Made by a program: the position numbers and the translations under genes. From assembly GCF_006439355.1 (NCBI RefSeq), contig NZ_VFTG01000006.1:186001-250000 (forward strand): DNA of 64,000 bases, in the 5' to 3' direction. Below are positions 17,323-26,207 of the stretch, piece after piece. A model generated the notes under the pieces. It was not told the origin of the DNA. It did not search any database and saw only the letters and a list, made by a program, of their open reading frames with translations. The first letter of the stretch is position 1; the number at the start of each line of letters is the position of its first letter. Origin of the DNA: Mesorhizobium sp. B4-1-3. Its GTDB lineage: Bacteria > Pseudomonadota > Alphaproteobacteria > Rhizobiales > Rhizobiaceae.

Positions 17323-18936
17323 TCAGCTGATCGGATCGAGAACCGTGGGCCAGGCCTCCTTGTTGGTCTTGATGGCTTCGAGGAGCTTGTCCTCGCCGAT
17401 GCGCCGCGCGATCTTCTTCCATTCGCGTTCGGTATCGGCCATCGCCTGCTCCGGCGCCTTGGCCTTGGTCAGCGAGGCCACGAGGTTCTCGTCGAGCGCG
17501 TTGTGGAAGGCCGTGGCGCCGGGATAGTTGATGGTCGGCACCGTGCGGGCCACCGTCTCGCGCACCACATCCATATGGTAGGCGTGATAGGTCTGGCGTA
17601 CGAGCGGATCGGAGAAGTCCGAGAGCCGGAACGGATCGAGATAGCCGCCGGGATTGGCGCTCATCCAGGCATAGATGCGCGCCGAGCCGAGCCACTGCAG
17701 CAGCAAGTAGGCGGCCTCCGGATTCTTCGACTGCGACGAGACCATGCCGGTCAGCGAGAACCACAGCACCGAGCGGCTGATCAATTTGCCGTCGATCTCG
17801 CGACCGGGCGGCAGCATCGAGCCGATCTTGCCGGTGACGGCCGAATCCTTGTTGCCGGCGTTGTCGAGGAATTTCGGCAGGTTGGAGAAGGCGCAGGTCA
17901 TCGCAGCGCCCCCCTTGGCGAAATTGCCATACTGTTCCGGCCAGCCCCACGAGATCGCGTCCGGCGAATGATGCGCCAGCGACTCCACATATTCCTTGGT
18001 GGCGGCGATGCCTTGCTCGGAATTGATCAGCGGCTTGCCGTCGTCGCCGAACAGGAACTGGTTGGGCGAGGCCATCGAGACGTAGCGCTGGTACCAGTTG
18101 GTGTAGCCCCAGCCCTGGTTGCGCAGGTCGGTCGAGCCGAACAGGCCCTTGTCCGGCCGCTGGAAGAAGGCCGCGACGTCGCTGTGCTGCTTCCAGGTCT
18201 TCGGCGGCGCGAGGTCGTAGCCGTATTTGTCCTTGAAGGCTTTCTGCTCGGCGGCATCGCTGAACAGATCGGTGCGATAGACCCAGGTCTGAAAGTCGCC
18301 GTCGAGCGACACGCCATAGGTCGAGCCGCGATACTGGTTGAGCAGCGACACGCCCTTGGCGCCATTGACGTAACCCTGCTTCGGGTCGTCCCATTCCGGC
18401 TTGTGCTTGGCGACGAAGTCGTCGAGCTTGGCGATACCGCCGGTCTCGGCGAGATCGCCGAGCCGGTTCCATTCGGTCGAATAGATGTCGTAGGCCCCAC
18501 CCTTGGTGGAGATGTCCTGCATCGTCTTGGTGAATTCCTGGCCGTTCGGCAGGCCGACGATCTCGATCTGGATGCCGGTTTCCTTTTCCCACAGGTCCTT
18601 GATCGACGGCGCACCGGCCGGAAAAGGCTTGGTCAGTTGGCCGATCGAGCCGTCAGACAGGCCCAGCACGATCTTCGTCGGCGCCTTGCCAGCCGCCTTA
18701 AGCGCCTTGGCCGCCTCGACCGCGCGTCCTTCCGGCGTGTCGGGTCCGTATTGATAGCGCTCGGCGCCGTCGAAGCCGGTCGGCCCACCGATCATGCCGG
18801 GCGCCAGCGCGTCCGCCGCGAAAGCGCGGCCGGGACGAATGAACTGCGGTGCAATACCGGTCGCGGCGACGAACACCGCGGCCTTTCCTCCGGACGCCAG
18901 CAGGCGGCGCCGCGACATGCGGATCAAATGAGACAT
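17323..18936 (-). CDS. Large CUT1-type substrate-binding protein with Tat signal (GlpV-like size)
   Basis: At 537 residues this protein is much longer than the usual 400-residue sugar binders and matches the size class of the rhizobial glycerol binder GlpV. The N-terminus has a twin-arginine signal ([19 protein letters not shown], residues 7-25), so it is probably exported folded. Family-1 extracellular solute-binding features follow: a segment around residue 115 starting [32 protein letters not shown], and aromatic-rich [15 protein letters not shown] 18936 is preceded by GGGAGGAATTCG, which excludes an upstream in-frame ATG at 19017. It is the first gene of the long leftward transcript and faces the LacI regulator. 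Glycerol, a polyol or a disaccharide are candidate ligands. Confidence 0.87.
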   Translation of the reverse strand: MSHLIRMSRRRLLASGGKAAVFVAATGIAPQFIRPGRAFAADALAPGMIGGPTGFDGAERYQYGPDTPEGRAVEAAKALKAAGKAPTKIVLGLSDGSIGQLTKPFPAGAPSIKDLWEKETGIQIEIVGLPNGQEFTKTMQDISTKGGAYDIYSTEWNRLGDLAETGGIAKLDDFVAKHKPEWDDPKQGYVNGAKGVSLLNQYRGSTYGVSLDGDFQTWVYRTDLFSDAAEQKAFKDKYGYDLAPPKTWKQHSDVAAFFQRPDKGLFGSTDLRNQGWGYTNWYQRYVSMASPNQFLFGDDGKPLINSEQGIAATKEYVESLAHHSPDAISWGWPEQYGNFAKGGAAMTCAFSNLPKFLDNAGNKDSAVTGKIGSMLPPGREIDGKLISRSVLWFSLTGMVSSQSKNPEAAYLLLQWLGSARIYAWMSANPGGYLDPFRLSDFSDPLVRQTYHAYHMDVVRETVARTVPTINYPGATAFHNALDENLVASLTKAKAPEQAMADTEREWKKIARRIGEDKLLEAIKTNKEAWPTVLDPIS

Positions 18937-19286
18937 CGAATTCCTCCCTCGGGGCCTGTTCCTCCATGGCCCACGTGAGGGATATTGACGACAGCACGTG
19001 AAGCCTGTCAACATCATAAATACTCAAAACACGTCATAAGGTCGCAAATGAGGCAGATAATGCAGTCCACCATACCCGCCACCTCACCCCCATTGCTTGG
19101 ATTTGAGGGATTCTTGCCGCGACCTGACCGGCTTGAGCCGACCTTCGCGCCTTGTGTACCGTGCCGGCTTGCGCGCAAGCCAAGGGCGGTTACATCATTT
19201 CACATCAGAATCGCGGTCGCCGCTGAGGCGTTCTCCGGAACTGAGTGAAAGCTACGTGATTTTGATGTTGCGGTGAGGTGCTCGAC
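18937..19286. other. Divergent control region between transporter string and LacI gene
   Basis: This 350-bp region is more AT-rich than its surroundings near 19006-19075. It holds a promoter-like pair for the leftward operon (18983-19011), two CACGTG hexamers (18972 and 18995), and a perfect 16-bp palindrome GGCTTGCGCGCAAGCC (19166-19181) nearer the regulator gene. Any of these palindromes could be the operator of the LacI protein. No ORF or RNA gene is supported. Confidence 0.55.
18983..19011 (-). promoter_or_regulatory. Candidate promoter with overlapping inverted repeat for the 18936-7153 transcript
   Basis: On the minus strand a consensus -35 TTGACA (19011-19006) is followed after 17 bases by TCAATA (18988-18983), about 46 bases before ATG 18936. 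The inverted arms TTGACAG and CTGTCGTCAA overlap both boxes with a CACGTG in the spacer, so a repressor bound here would block RNA polymerase. The -10 box is weak, which lowers confidence. Confidence 0.5.
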
Positions 19287-20315
19287 GTGCGGTCAACCCT
19301 GACAGATATAGCCCGGGAAGCCGGCGTTTCTCCAGCCACGGTCGACCGTGTGCTGAACAACCGGCCGGGCGTGCGCGCCCGCACCCGCGAAATCGTCATC
19401 GAGATGGCGCAGCGCCTGGGCTACATCGCCGAAACATCGAACGGGAGCCAATACCGCGCGGTGCAGGGACAGACGATCAGGCTCGATTTCGCGCTGCCGG
19501 CCGGCACCAACTCCTTCATCAAGCTCCTGCACCGGCACATCGAGACGCAAGCACTGACGCGGCCCGATCTCGACGTGCGCGTGACGACCATCGAAGGCTT
19601 CAATCCCGACCGCCTCGCCCGCCTGCTGCAGGACCTACATGGCCAGACGCAAGGCGTCGGTGTCATCGCGCTCGACCACCCGACCGTCCGCGAGGCGATC
19701 CGCTCGCTGTCGGCGAGCGAAATCAAGGTCGTCACCATCGCCTCCGACATCCTGCATGTGCCGAGGGTCGCCTATATCGGCATTGACAACCGCGCCGCGG
19801 GCCGGCTGGCCGGCTATCTGCTCAATCGCTTCATGGGCGCAGGGCGTCCGGGCAAGGTCGCGCTGTTCGCCGGCTCGCTCGCCTATCGCGGCCATGAGGA
19901 GCGCGAGATGGGGTTCCGCCACATCGTCGCCGAGGAAGCTCCCAACCTCGAGATCGTCGAGATGCGTGAAATGCTCGACGACCGCGAGAAGGCCTATTCG
20001 GAAGCCTCCGCCTTGCTCGAGCGCCACCCCGACCTCGCCGCGATCTACAATGTCGGCGCCGGCAACACCGGCATCGCCCGCGCGCTGAAGGAGCGCGGAC
20101 GCGCGAAGGAGATCATCTTCCTCGGCCATGAGGTGACGGACGGCACCAAGGAGCTTTTGCTCGACGGCACGCTCGACGCGGTGATCGACCAGAACCCGCG
20201 TGTCGAGGCCAGGGAAGCGCTCAACATTCTGTCGCACTCCGTCAAGGGCTTGCCCTATGAGCTCCACCAGCCGCGGCTGCAGGTGATCTTCCGCGAGAGC
20301 ATCCCGGAGATTTGA
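19287..20315 (+). CDS. LacI-family transcriptional regulator
   Basis: The 342-residue regulator has an N-terminal LacI helix-turn-helix (LTDIAREAGVSPATVDRVLN, residues 5-24) and hinge. The sensor domain resembles CUT2 periplasmic binding proteins (VTTIEGFNPDRLARLL, GIDNRAAGRLAGYLL, KVALFAGSLAYRGHEER), so it likely binds a sugar or inositol. GTG 19287 with GAGG eight bases upstream is preferred over the frame's first GTG (19278). It is divergent from the long importer string and is the obvious candidate repressor for it. The CUT2-like sensor fits best with the CUT2 module at 8339-11143. Confidence 0.88.
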   Translation: MRSTLTDIAREAGVSPATVDRVLNNRPGVRARTREIVIEMAQRLGYIAETSNGSQYRAVQGQTIRLDFALPAGTNSFIKLLHRHIETQALTRPDLDVRVTTIEGFNPDRLARLLQDLHGQTQGVGVIALDHPTVREAIRSLSASEIKVVTIASDILHVPRVAYIGIDNRAAGRLAGYLLNRFMGAGRPGKVALFAGSLAYRGHEEREMGFRHIVAEEAPNLEIVEMREMLDDREKAYSEASALLERHPDLAAIYNVGAGNTGIARALKERGRAKEIIFLGHEVTDGTKELLLDGTLDAVIDQNPRVEAREALNILSHSVKGLPYELHQPRLQVIFRESIPEI

Positions 20316-20348
20316 ACCGTCTCCGCCTGGCTTCGAGGATCGGCAGCC

Positions 20349-21413
20349 TCAGGCCGCGATCAGCACCGTGCTGTCCGGGGACCATGTGAGCACGACAGGC
20401 TGACCTTCCGCCAATCTTTCGGTGCCGGTGTTCTGGACGATGACCTTCAGCGTCTGGCCGTCGCGCTCGACGAAATAGGTGCTGTTGTTGCCGGCGAAGA
20501 TGCGCTTCGAAACCCGCCCTTTGAGCGTGTTGGCATTCGCTGGATCGGACGTTGTCGCACCGGTCGAGATCCGGATGCGCTCCGGCCGCACGGCACAGCT
20601 CGCCTTGGCGCCGGCCGGCACCGATGCGCCTGTCGAAGCCGCGATTGTCGTGCCGTCCGGCAGCTTGATCCCAGAGCCGGTCGCATCGCCGCGTAAGATG
20701 TTGGCGTCGCCGAGGAAGGTCGCGGCGAACTCGCTTTGCGGCCGGTCGTAGATCTCTTCCGGCGGCCCCTCTTGCACCAGCCTGCCGTCGCGCAGGATGC
20801 CGATGCGGTCGCTCATCGTCAGCGCCTCTTCCTGGTCGTGGGTGACGAAGATGGTGGTGATGCCGATCTCGCGCTGGATGCGCTTCAGCTCGATCTGCAT
20901 GTCGACGCGAAGCGCCTTGTCGAGCGCGCCGAGCGGCTCGTCGAGCAGGAGCACGCGCGGCTTAGTGACAATGGCGCGCGCCAGCGCCACGCGCTGGCGC
21001 TGGCCGCCGGAGAGCTGGTGCGGCCTGCGGCCGCCGAGCTTGCCCAGCTGCACGAGATCGAGTGCGCGCTGCACTTCCGTGGCGATCGTCGCCTTCGGCT
21101 CGCCGCGCACCGACAGGCCGAAGGCAACATTGTCGGCGACGCTCATGTTCGGGAACAGCGCATAGTTCTGGAACACCATGCCGATGCGCCGCTTTTCGAC
21201 CGGCACGCGCTCGACGCTCTCGCCGCCGATGGCGATGCGGCCGCTGTCCGGAAAGTCGAAGCCGGCGATCTGCCGGAGAAGCGTTGTCTTGCCGCTGCCC
21301 GAAGGTCCGAGCAGCGCGTAGAAGCCGCCATCGGCGAAATCGATCGAGACATCGTCCAGCGCCTTGTGCGCGCCGAAACTGCGGGAGACGTTCGCGACCT
21401 GGACGCCTGCCAT
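20349..21413 (-). CDS. PotA-type ABC transporter ATPase
   Basis: The 354-residue ATPase has Walker A GPSGSGKTT, Q-loop GMVFQNYALFP, signature LSGGQRQRVALARA, Walker B VLLLDEPLGALD, H-loop FVTHDQEEAL, and a C-terminal TOBE domain from about residue 240. It belongs to the spermidine/putrescine, opine and iron ATPase group. Its start overlaps the PotC-type permease stop (TAATG), and it is the last gene of the leftward operon starting at the GntR gene. All catalytic motifs are intact, in contrast to the ATPase pair at 13282-15432. Confidence 0.9.
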   Translation of the reverse strand: MAGVQVANVSRSFGAHKALDDVSIDFADGGFYALLGPSGSGKTTLLRQIAGFDFPDSGRIAIGGESVERVPVEKRRIGMVFQNYALFPNMSVADNVAFGLSVRGEPKATIATEVQRALDLVQLGKLGGRRPHQLSGGQRQRVALARAIVTKPRVLLLDEPLGALDKALRVDMQIELKRIQREIGITTIFVTHDQEEALTMSDRIGILRDGRLVQEGPPEEIYDRPQSEFAATFLGDANILRGDATGSGIKLPDGTTIAASTGASVPAGAKASCAVRPERIRISTGATTSDPANANTLKGRVSKRIFAGNNSTYFVERDGQTLKVIVQNTGTERLAEGQPVVLTWSPDSTVLIAA

Positions 21414-22201
21414 TATTTCTCTCCGCCGAACTTGAAGAAGCGTGCCGTGAGCAGCATCAGCGCCATCGACACGACAATGATGATCGTCGACACCGCGTTG
21501 ATTTCGGGCGTGAAGCCTTTGCGGATCGCGGCATAGATTTCGACCGGCAACGTCGTCTGGCCGGGCGTCGACAGGAAGTAGGACACGACGAACTGGTCAA
21601 ACGAAACGGCGAAGGCGAACAGTCCGCCGGCGATCACGCCGGGCATGATCCACGGCAAGGTGACCCGCATGGTCACCTGCCACTGGTTGGCTCCTAGCGA
21701 GCGCGCCGCCTCCTCCAGCTCCGGCGCGAAGGTCTGCAGCCGCGCGGAGACGACGACGATCACATAAGGCAGCGCCAGCGCGACATGGCCGAGCAGGATG
21801 GCCGCCAGGCCGCGCCCGATGCCGACGCCGAAGAAGAAGATCAGCATCGCCGTGCCGGTGATCAGCCACGGAATGGCGATAGGCGGGAAGAGCAGCGCCT
21901 GCAGGAATTTCTTGCCGCGGAACTCATAGCGGTAGAGCGCGAGCGAGGCCATCGAGCCAAGCACCGTCGAGATCAACGTGGTGATGATTGCGATCTCGAT
22001 GCTGTTCCAGGTCGCCGCGATCAGCTGATCGTTCTGCCACAGCGAGGCGTACCAGTCCGTCGTCCATTCGAACGGCAACTGGTAGAAGGGCGAGGCGTTG
22101 AAGGACATCGCCGCCATGATGATGATGGGCAGATAGAGGAAGCCGAGCAAAAGCACGATGTAGAAGCGCCCGAGCCCTTCGAGGATACGCGTCGTCGCCA
22201 T
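21413..22201 (-). CDS. PotC-type ABC transporter permease
   Basis: The 262-residue permease has six helices, starting FYIVLLLGFLYLPIIIMAAM. The EAA loop is EEAARSLGANQWQVTMRVTLP near residue 165. A FDQFVVSYFLS segment after it is typical of PotC and related opine or mannopine permeases. The true start is ATG 22201, which overlaps the upstream PotB stop as TGATG; the longer open frame is a shadow. It pairs with the 22201-23070 product. Confidence 0.89.
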   Translation of the reverse strand: MATTRILEGLGRFYIVLLLGFLYLPIIIMAAMSFNASPFYQLPFEWTTDWYASLWQNDQLIAATWNSIEIAIITTLISTVLGSMASLALYRYEFRGKKFLQALLFPPIAIPWLITGTAMLIFFFGVGIGRGLAAILLGHVALALPYVIVVVSARLQTFAPELEEAARSLGANQWQVTMRVTLPWIMPGVIAGGLFAFAVSFDQFVVSYFLSTPGQTTLPVEIYAAIRKGFTPEINAVSTIIIVVSMALMLLTARFFKFGGEK

Positions 22202-23070
22202 CAGCCTGTCCTCCGCAGGACGGGTGCCGCCAGCGCCAGGATGATCAGCACCACGGCGAGGAGGATGAAGGAGAGCGCCGCGCCCAGCGGCCAGTTGAAG
22301 ACGGCGACGAACTGGTCCTCGATGACCGTGCCGTAGAAGGTGCCAGTGCGGCCGCCGAGGATGCGCGGTTCCATGAAGGAGCCGACGACCGGCACGAAGA
22401 TCAGCGCGGCACCGGCGACAAGGCCCGGCATCGACAGCGGGATAATCACCCGCCACAACACCTGCCGCCGCGACGCGCCGAGCGAGCGGCCGGCCTCGAT
22501 CAGCGAGTCGTCGATGGCCTGCAGCGTAAGATAGCAGGTCAGCACCATATAGGGCACGTAGGAGTGCACAAGGCCGATGATGACGGCGGGATAGGAATAC
22601 ATCAGATCGATATTGATCTTGAACGGCAGCACCGCGTTCAACGCCGTATCGAGGATGCCGCCTTCGCGCAGCACCATCGCCCAGGAGAAGATGCGCACGA
22701 GACCGTTCGACCAGAACGGCAGGATGACGAGCAGGAAGATCGCCTCGCGGCTTCGCCCTTTAAGCACCTTAGCCAGCACATAAGCCGCCGGATAGCCGAT
22801 GACGACGCACCACAGCGTCACTTCGAGGCCGAGCCGCAGCGATGAAAGCAGAAGCCGCGAATAGAGGCTCTGAGAAAAAAAGGCGGCGTAGTTGCCGAGC
22901 GTGAACGACCATTCCTTTCCAGCCAGCGGCAGGTCGGTCATGAACGAGAAAAAGAACATGGCCGATAGCGGCAAGAAGATCGCCACCGTCAACCACAGAT
23001 AGGCGGGAAGGAGAAGCGGCAGCGCCGGCTTCAGTCCGCGACGCGAACCGATCGCAAGCTGGTCAGCCAT
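22201..23070 (-). CDS. PotB-type ABC transporter permease
   Basis: The 289-residue permease opens with a short cytoplasmic tail, then LPLLLPAYLWLTVAIFLPLSAMFFF. It has the periplasmic aromatic region (LYSRLLLSSLRLG) and the EAA loop IEAGRSLGASRRQVLWRVIIP near residue 195. A VGSFMEPRILGG loop is characteristic of PotB-like proteins. GGGGAGGAGAGGCAGA precedes ATG 23070. It lies directly after the binding-protein gene in transcript order and is coupled to the PotC-type gene. Confidence 0.89.
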   Translation of the reverse strand: MADQLAIGSRRGLKPALPLLLPAYLWLTVAIFLPLSAMFFFSFMTDLPLAGKEWSFTLGNYAAFFSQSLYSRLLLSSLRLGLEVTLWCVVIGYPAAYVLAKVLKGRSREAIFLLVILPFWSNGLVRIFSWAMVLREGGILDTALNAVLPFKINIDLMYSYPAVIIGLVHSYVPYMVLTCYLTLQAIDDSLIEAGRSLGASRRQVLWRVIIPLSMPGLVAGAALIFVPVVGSFMEPRILGGRTGTFYGTVIEDQFVAVFNWPLGAALSFILLAVVLIILALAAPVLRRTG

Positions 23071-23098
23071 TCTGCCTCTCCTCCCCGAAAGACGCCTA

Positions 23099-24163
23099 TT
23101 ACTTCACGTTGACCTTCAGCTCCTGCCACAGCGCCAGGTATTTTTCGCGCTGCTCGTCGGTGATCGGCGCCTGGAACTGGATACGCTTGGCGACATCCGG
23201 GCTGCCCATGACCTTGCGGTTGAAGGCATCTTCGGGCAGCGCCTCGACGGCCTTGGTATTGGCCGAAACCGGCGCGCCGACCTTGGTGACCCATTCGACA
23301 TAGAATTTCGGGTCGATCATGTAGTTGATGAAGGCTTCAGCGCCGGCGACGTTCTTGGAGCCGACGGGAATCGAGAACGCGTCGAGCCAGGCGACGGCGC
23401 CTTCCTGCGGGATGACCAGCGAGACCGGCAGCTTGAAATGCGTCTTGGCACGATCCGCCGAGCCGCTCCAATAGGTGCCGATGTCGATCTGGTTGGAGGC
23501 GACCATCTGGTTCCAGTCGTTCTCCGAGCTCCAGAAGGTCTTGATCTGCGGCATCAGCGAGGTGAGCTTCGCCTTGACTGCATCCATATCCTTGATGTCG
23601 TTGATGTTCTGCCCCGAAGCGATCGCGCCGAACTGCACCGCCTCGACGGCGTCGTCGCGGATGATGACGCGGCCCTTATGCGCCGGGTTCCACATCTCGG
23701 CGATGCTCGTCGGCGGCTTGTCGAAGGATTTTTCGTTGATGGCCAGAGCCGTCAGGCCCCACACCCACGGCACGCCATACACCTTGCCGTCATGATTGAG
23801 CATCGGCGAGCTGGCCTTGTCCTTGGCGATATCGGCATAGTTAGAGAGCTTCGAGACATCGATCGGCTGGATCAGCTTGCCGGCCATCGCCTGGTCGTTG
23901 AAGGCGGCGTTGATCATGACGACGTCGTAGAGGCCGGGATTGGTGCGGATTTTGGTCAGCATCTCCTGTTCGGAGTTGAAGAAGTCGTTGACCACCTTGA
24001 AGCCGGTCGCCTTCTCGAAATTGGCGACCGCCCAGGGCTCGTCGGCGCCATAGCCTTTCCAGTTGAGCACATGCACTTCCTCGGCGGCTTGTGCGGCCAG
24101 CGTGAAGGCGGAGACGAAGACGGCCGTCGCCGTAAGCAATGCAGTCAGTCTGGGCATGCGCAT
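23099..24163 (-). CDS. PotD-type periplasmic substrate-binding protein
   Basis: The 354-residue protein has a signal peptide (MRMPRLTALLTATAVFVSA, cleavage after AAQA) and begins mature as EEVHVLNWKGYGADEPW, the standard PotD opening. Later segments match the family: VYGVPWVWGLTALAIN, a WNPAHKGRVIIRDDAVE hinge region, and GAVAWLDAFSIPVGSKN. PotD-type proteins bind polyamines, but close relatives bind opines, amino-sugar conjugates or aminophosphonates. The downstream-encoded PfkB kinase and ADP-ribosylglycohydrolase-like hydrolase make a glycosylated compound more plausible than a simple polyamine. AGAGGAAAAGAAC precedes ATG 24163. Confidence 0.87.
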   Translation of the reverse strand: MRMPRLTALLTATAVFVSAFTLAAQAAEEVHVLNWKGYGADEPWAVANFEKATGFKVVNDFFNSEQEMLTKIRTNPGLYDVVMINAAFNDQAMAGKLIQPIDVSKLSNYADIAKDKASSPMLNHDGKVYGVPWVWGLTALAINEKSFDKPPTSIAEMWNPAHKGRVIIRDDAVEAVQFGAIASGQNINDIKDMDAVKAKLTSLMPQIKTFWSSENDWNQMVASNQIDIGTYWSGSADRAKTHFKLPVSLVIPQEGAVAWLDAFSIPVGSKNVAGAEAFINYMIDPKFYVEWVTKVGAPVSANTKAVEALPEDAFNRKVMGSPDVAKRIQFQAPITDEQREKYLALWQELKVNVK

Positions 24164-24202
24164 GTTCTTTTCCTCTCATTGTTTGCCCGGTTGGCGGGCT
24201 TG

Positions 24203-25177
24203 TTAAGTTGCAGTCGCTTTCGCCCGGCCAGGCGCGGTCGTCGCTTCGCCGCGCTCAGTCAGGAACTCCTGGATTTCAGTGTCGGCCGGCGCCGAAGACC
24301 CGCCATGGCGAGTGACCGAAAGTGCTGCGGCCGCATTGGCGTAGCGGGCCGCCTCGCAAGGGAGCATGCCGCGCGAAAGACCATTGACGAAGGCGCCGAT
24401 ATGCGTATCGCCAGCCCCGTTGGTGTCGACGGCCTCCACCTCGAAACCCGGCACCGCGCGAGTGCCGCCATCGGCCATGCGCACGAGGCAGCCCTGCGCG
24501 CCGGCGCGGATGACGACGCCTTCGGCGCTGGGGCAATGTTCGGCGAGCAATCGGATGGCGACGGTCTGGGCGTCGCCGGCGCCGGCAATCTCGGCAGCCT
24601 CATTGGTGTTGCAGCTCAGCCAGGTCGTGCGCGCCAGCACCCTGTCCAGGATCGGTCGCGGAATGTCGGCGATCACCGGCGTCGGATCGAACACGAAAGG
24701 AATGCCGGCCGGCAGCGCCTCGATCCAGTGGGTCAGCGCATCGCGGCTGCCGGGATAGCTCAGCGTATAGCCCGAGGTGAAAACCCAGTCACCCGCAACG
24801 ACTTGGACCGACTTCATCATGTCCGGCGTGAGCCGGCTCTCGGCGCCCGGCCAGGAGACGAAGGTGCGTTCGGCGTCGGCGCTGATCATCGCGACGCAAT
24901 TGCCGCTGTCCATCGAAGGCGATGGCGGCGTCAGCGTCTCGATGCCTTCGGCCGCGAAGGCTTTGCGCAGGAAGTCTCCGTCCGGTCCAGTGCCGAGCTG
25001 GCCGCCGAACACCACCTTCATGCCGGTGCGGCTTGCCGCCACCATCATGTTGAAGCCGCCGCCGGCGACCCGCGCGTAAGCTGACGCGGTCTTTTCTGTG
25101 CCGGCCGCCGGCAGGGCATCGATGCGGTAGACATAGTCGACCACAGCGCTGCCGACATGGACGAGCCGCCCGCTCAT
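24203..25177 (-). CDS. PfkB-family carbohydrate (ribokinase-like) kinase
   Basis: The 324-residue kinase shows both PfkB signatures: an N-terminal substrate region (SAVVDYVYRID, AGGGFNMMVAASR) and the C-terminal DTNGAGDTHIGAFVNG, whose Asp (in GAGD) is the catalytic base. A CNTNEAAE motif near residue 190 is also typical. Such enzymes phosphorylate ribose, fructose, nucleosides or related sugars with ATP. The start at ATG 25177 has AGGAGG seven bases upstream and overlaps the hydrolase stop (TGATG), so the two proteins are translationally coupled. The likely role is to trap a sugar released by that hydrolase. Confidence 0.89.
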   Translation of the reverse strand: MSGRLVHVGSAVVDYVYRIDALPAAGTEKTASAYARVAGGGFNMMVAASRTGMKVVFGGQLGTGPDGDFLRKAFAAEGIETLTPPSPSMDSGNCVAMISADAERTFVSWPGAESRLTPDMMKSVQVVAGDWVFTSGYTLSYPGSRDALTHWIEALPAGIPFVFDPTPVIADIPRPILDRVLARTTWLSCNTNEAAEIAGAGDAQTVAIRLLAEHCPSAEGVVIRAGAQGCLVRMADGGTRAVPGFEVEAVDTNGAGDTHIGAFVNGLSRGMLPCEAARYANAAAALSVTRHGGSSAPADTEIQEFLTERGEATTAPGRAKATAT

Positions 25178-26205
25178 CAGGCAACCTCCTTGCCTGGGCC
25201 GGTCTTGGAGACACGCGCGGCGACTAGGTCGCCAGCCAGCCCGCGAACCTGCGCGATGTCGATGCCATGCAGCCGGGCGATGCGATCCTGCGGCAGCTTC
25301 GACAGGCCGGCGCAGGCTCCGGCCATGCCGGCGGCAATCGCACCGATCGTGTCGGTATCGCCGCCGAGATTGGCCGCGATGACGGCAGCCCGCCATGTAT
25401 CCCCTTGCGCGACCTCCAGCACCGCGAACGCGGCCGGAACCGATTCCTGGCTGGCGACGCCGGTGCCGACGAGGTCGACGATCAGCTCGATGGCTTCCTT
25501 CTCCGCCTTGCCGCGGACAAGCTCCCGCGCCCAACCGATGCGCGCGGCGATGTCGCCGCCGGTGACCCAGTGCCCGAGGGCAGCACCTAGTCTTGCGGCA
25601 GCGACCGCATGGCCGGAAGCGGCACGCCAGTCGCCGCCCGAAATGCCAAGGCTGACTGCGGCGGCAACGGCACTGGCGGAGGCTATTGCGATCGAGGTGT
25701 TGTGCGTGGCCCGGCAGGTTTCCGCGACTTTTGCGACTAGGGCATCGAGCGGCTCCGGCGGCATCATGATGCCGACCGGCGCAATGCGCATCGCCGCGCC
25801 ATTGGTATCACCGCCGCGCCCGGCCTCTTCCGCGGGCACGCCGCTGTTGATGGCATCGATGGCGCGCTTGGTCGACGGTCCAAGCAGATCGTAGCTGCCG
25901 CGCGCCTTGACGTCGCGCTCCCAGTCGAGCAGCGCGTTGACCCAGCGCGGATGATCGAAGCGCTCGCCGGATTCGACAAGGATGTGGCCTAGCAGCAGCG
26001 CCTGTTCGGTGTCGTCGGTGATCGCGCCGGCCGGCAGCCCTTTCGATACCGGGTGATCGGCGGCAGGCGCGACGAAATCCTCGACATGACCGTAGAGCGC
26101 GGCGATGCGGGCCGGCGACAGAAGCTGCGTCGGCATGCCCAGCGCATCGCCCAGCGCCCCGCCGATCAGCGCGCCCATTGCCCGGTCCATCGCGTCGGCC
26201 ACCAT
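25177..26205 (-). CDS. ADP-ribosylglycohydrolase (DraG/ARH) family hydrolase
   Basis: The 342-residue all-helical protein has the family's metal-binding motifs: ITDDTEQALLLG (Asp64, Asp65), GGDTNGAAMRIAPVG near residue 145, and NLGGDTDTIGAIAAGMAGA near residue 300. Family members cleave N- or O-glycosidic bonds of ADP-ribose adducts with Mg2+, and some act on small glycosides. ATG 26205 is chosen because the upstream extension of the frame (to 26379) is an Arg-rich shadow. It lies two bases after the GntR stop and is coupled to the PfkB kinase. The setting in an import operon argues for a catabolic substrate rather than protein de-ADP-ribosylation. Confidence 0.87.
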   Translation of the reverse strand: MVADAMDRAMGALIGGALGDALGMPTQLLSPARIAALYGHVEDFVAPAADHPVSKGLPAGAITDDTEQALLLGHILVESGERFDHPRWVNALLDWERDVKARGSYDLLGPSTKRAIDAINSGVPAEEAGRGGDTNGAAMRIAPVGIMMPPEPLDALVAKVAETCRATHNTSIAIASASAVAAAVSLGISGGDWRAASGHAVAAARLGAALGHWVTGGDIAARIGWARELVRGKAEKEAIELIVDLVGTGVASQESVPAAFAVLEVAQGDTWRAAVIAANLGGDTDTIGAIAAGMAGACAGLSKLPQDRIARLHGIDIAQVRGLAGDLVAARVSKTGPGKEVA

Positions 26206-26207
26206 GC

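Noticed and set aside
16382..18592. A 736-codon fusion of an unknown domain with the permease
   Set aside because: The first part is a frame-shifted shadow of the binding-protein gene; the permease starts at 17242.
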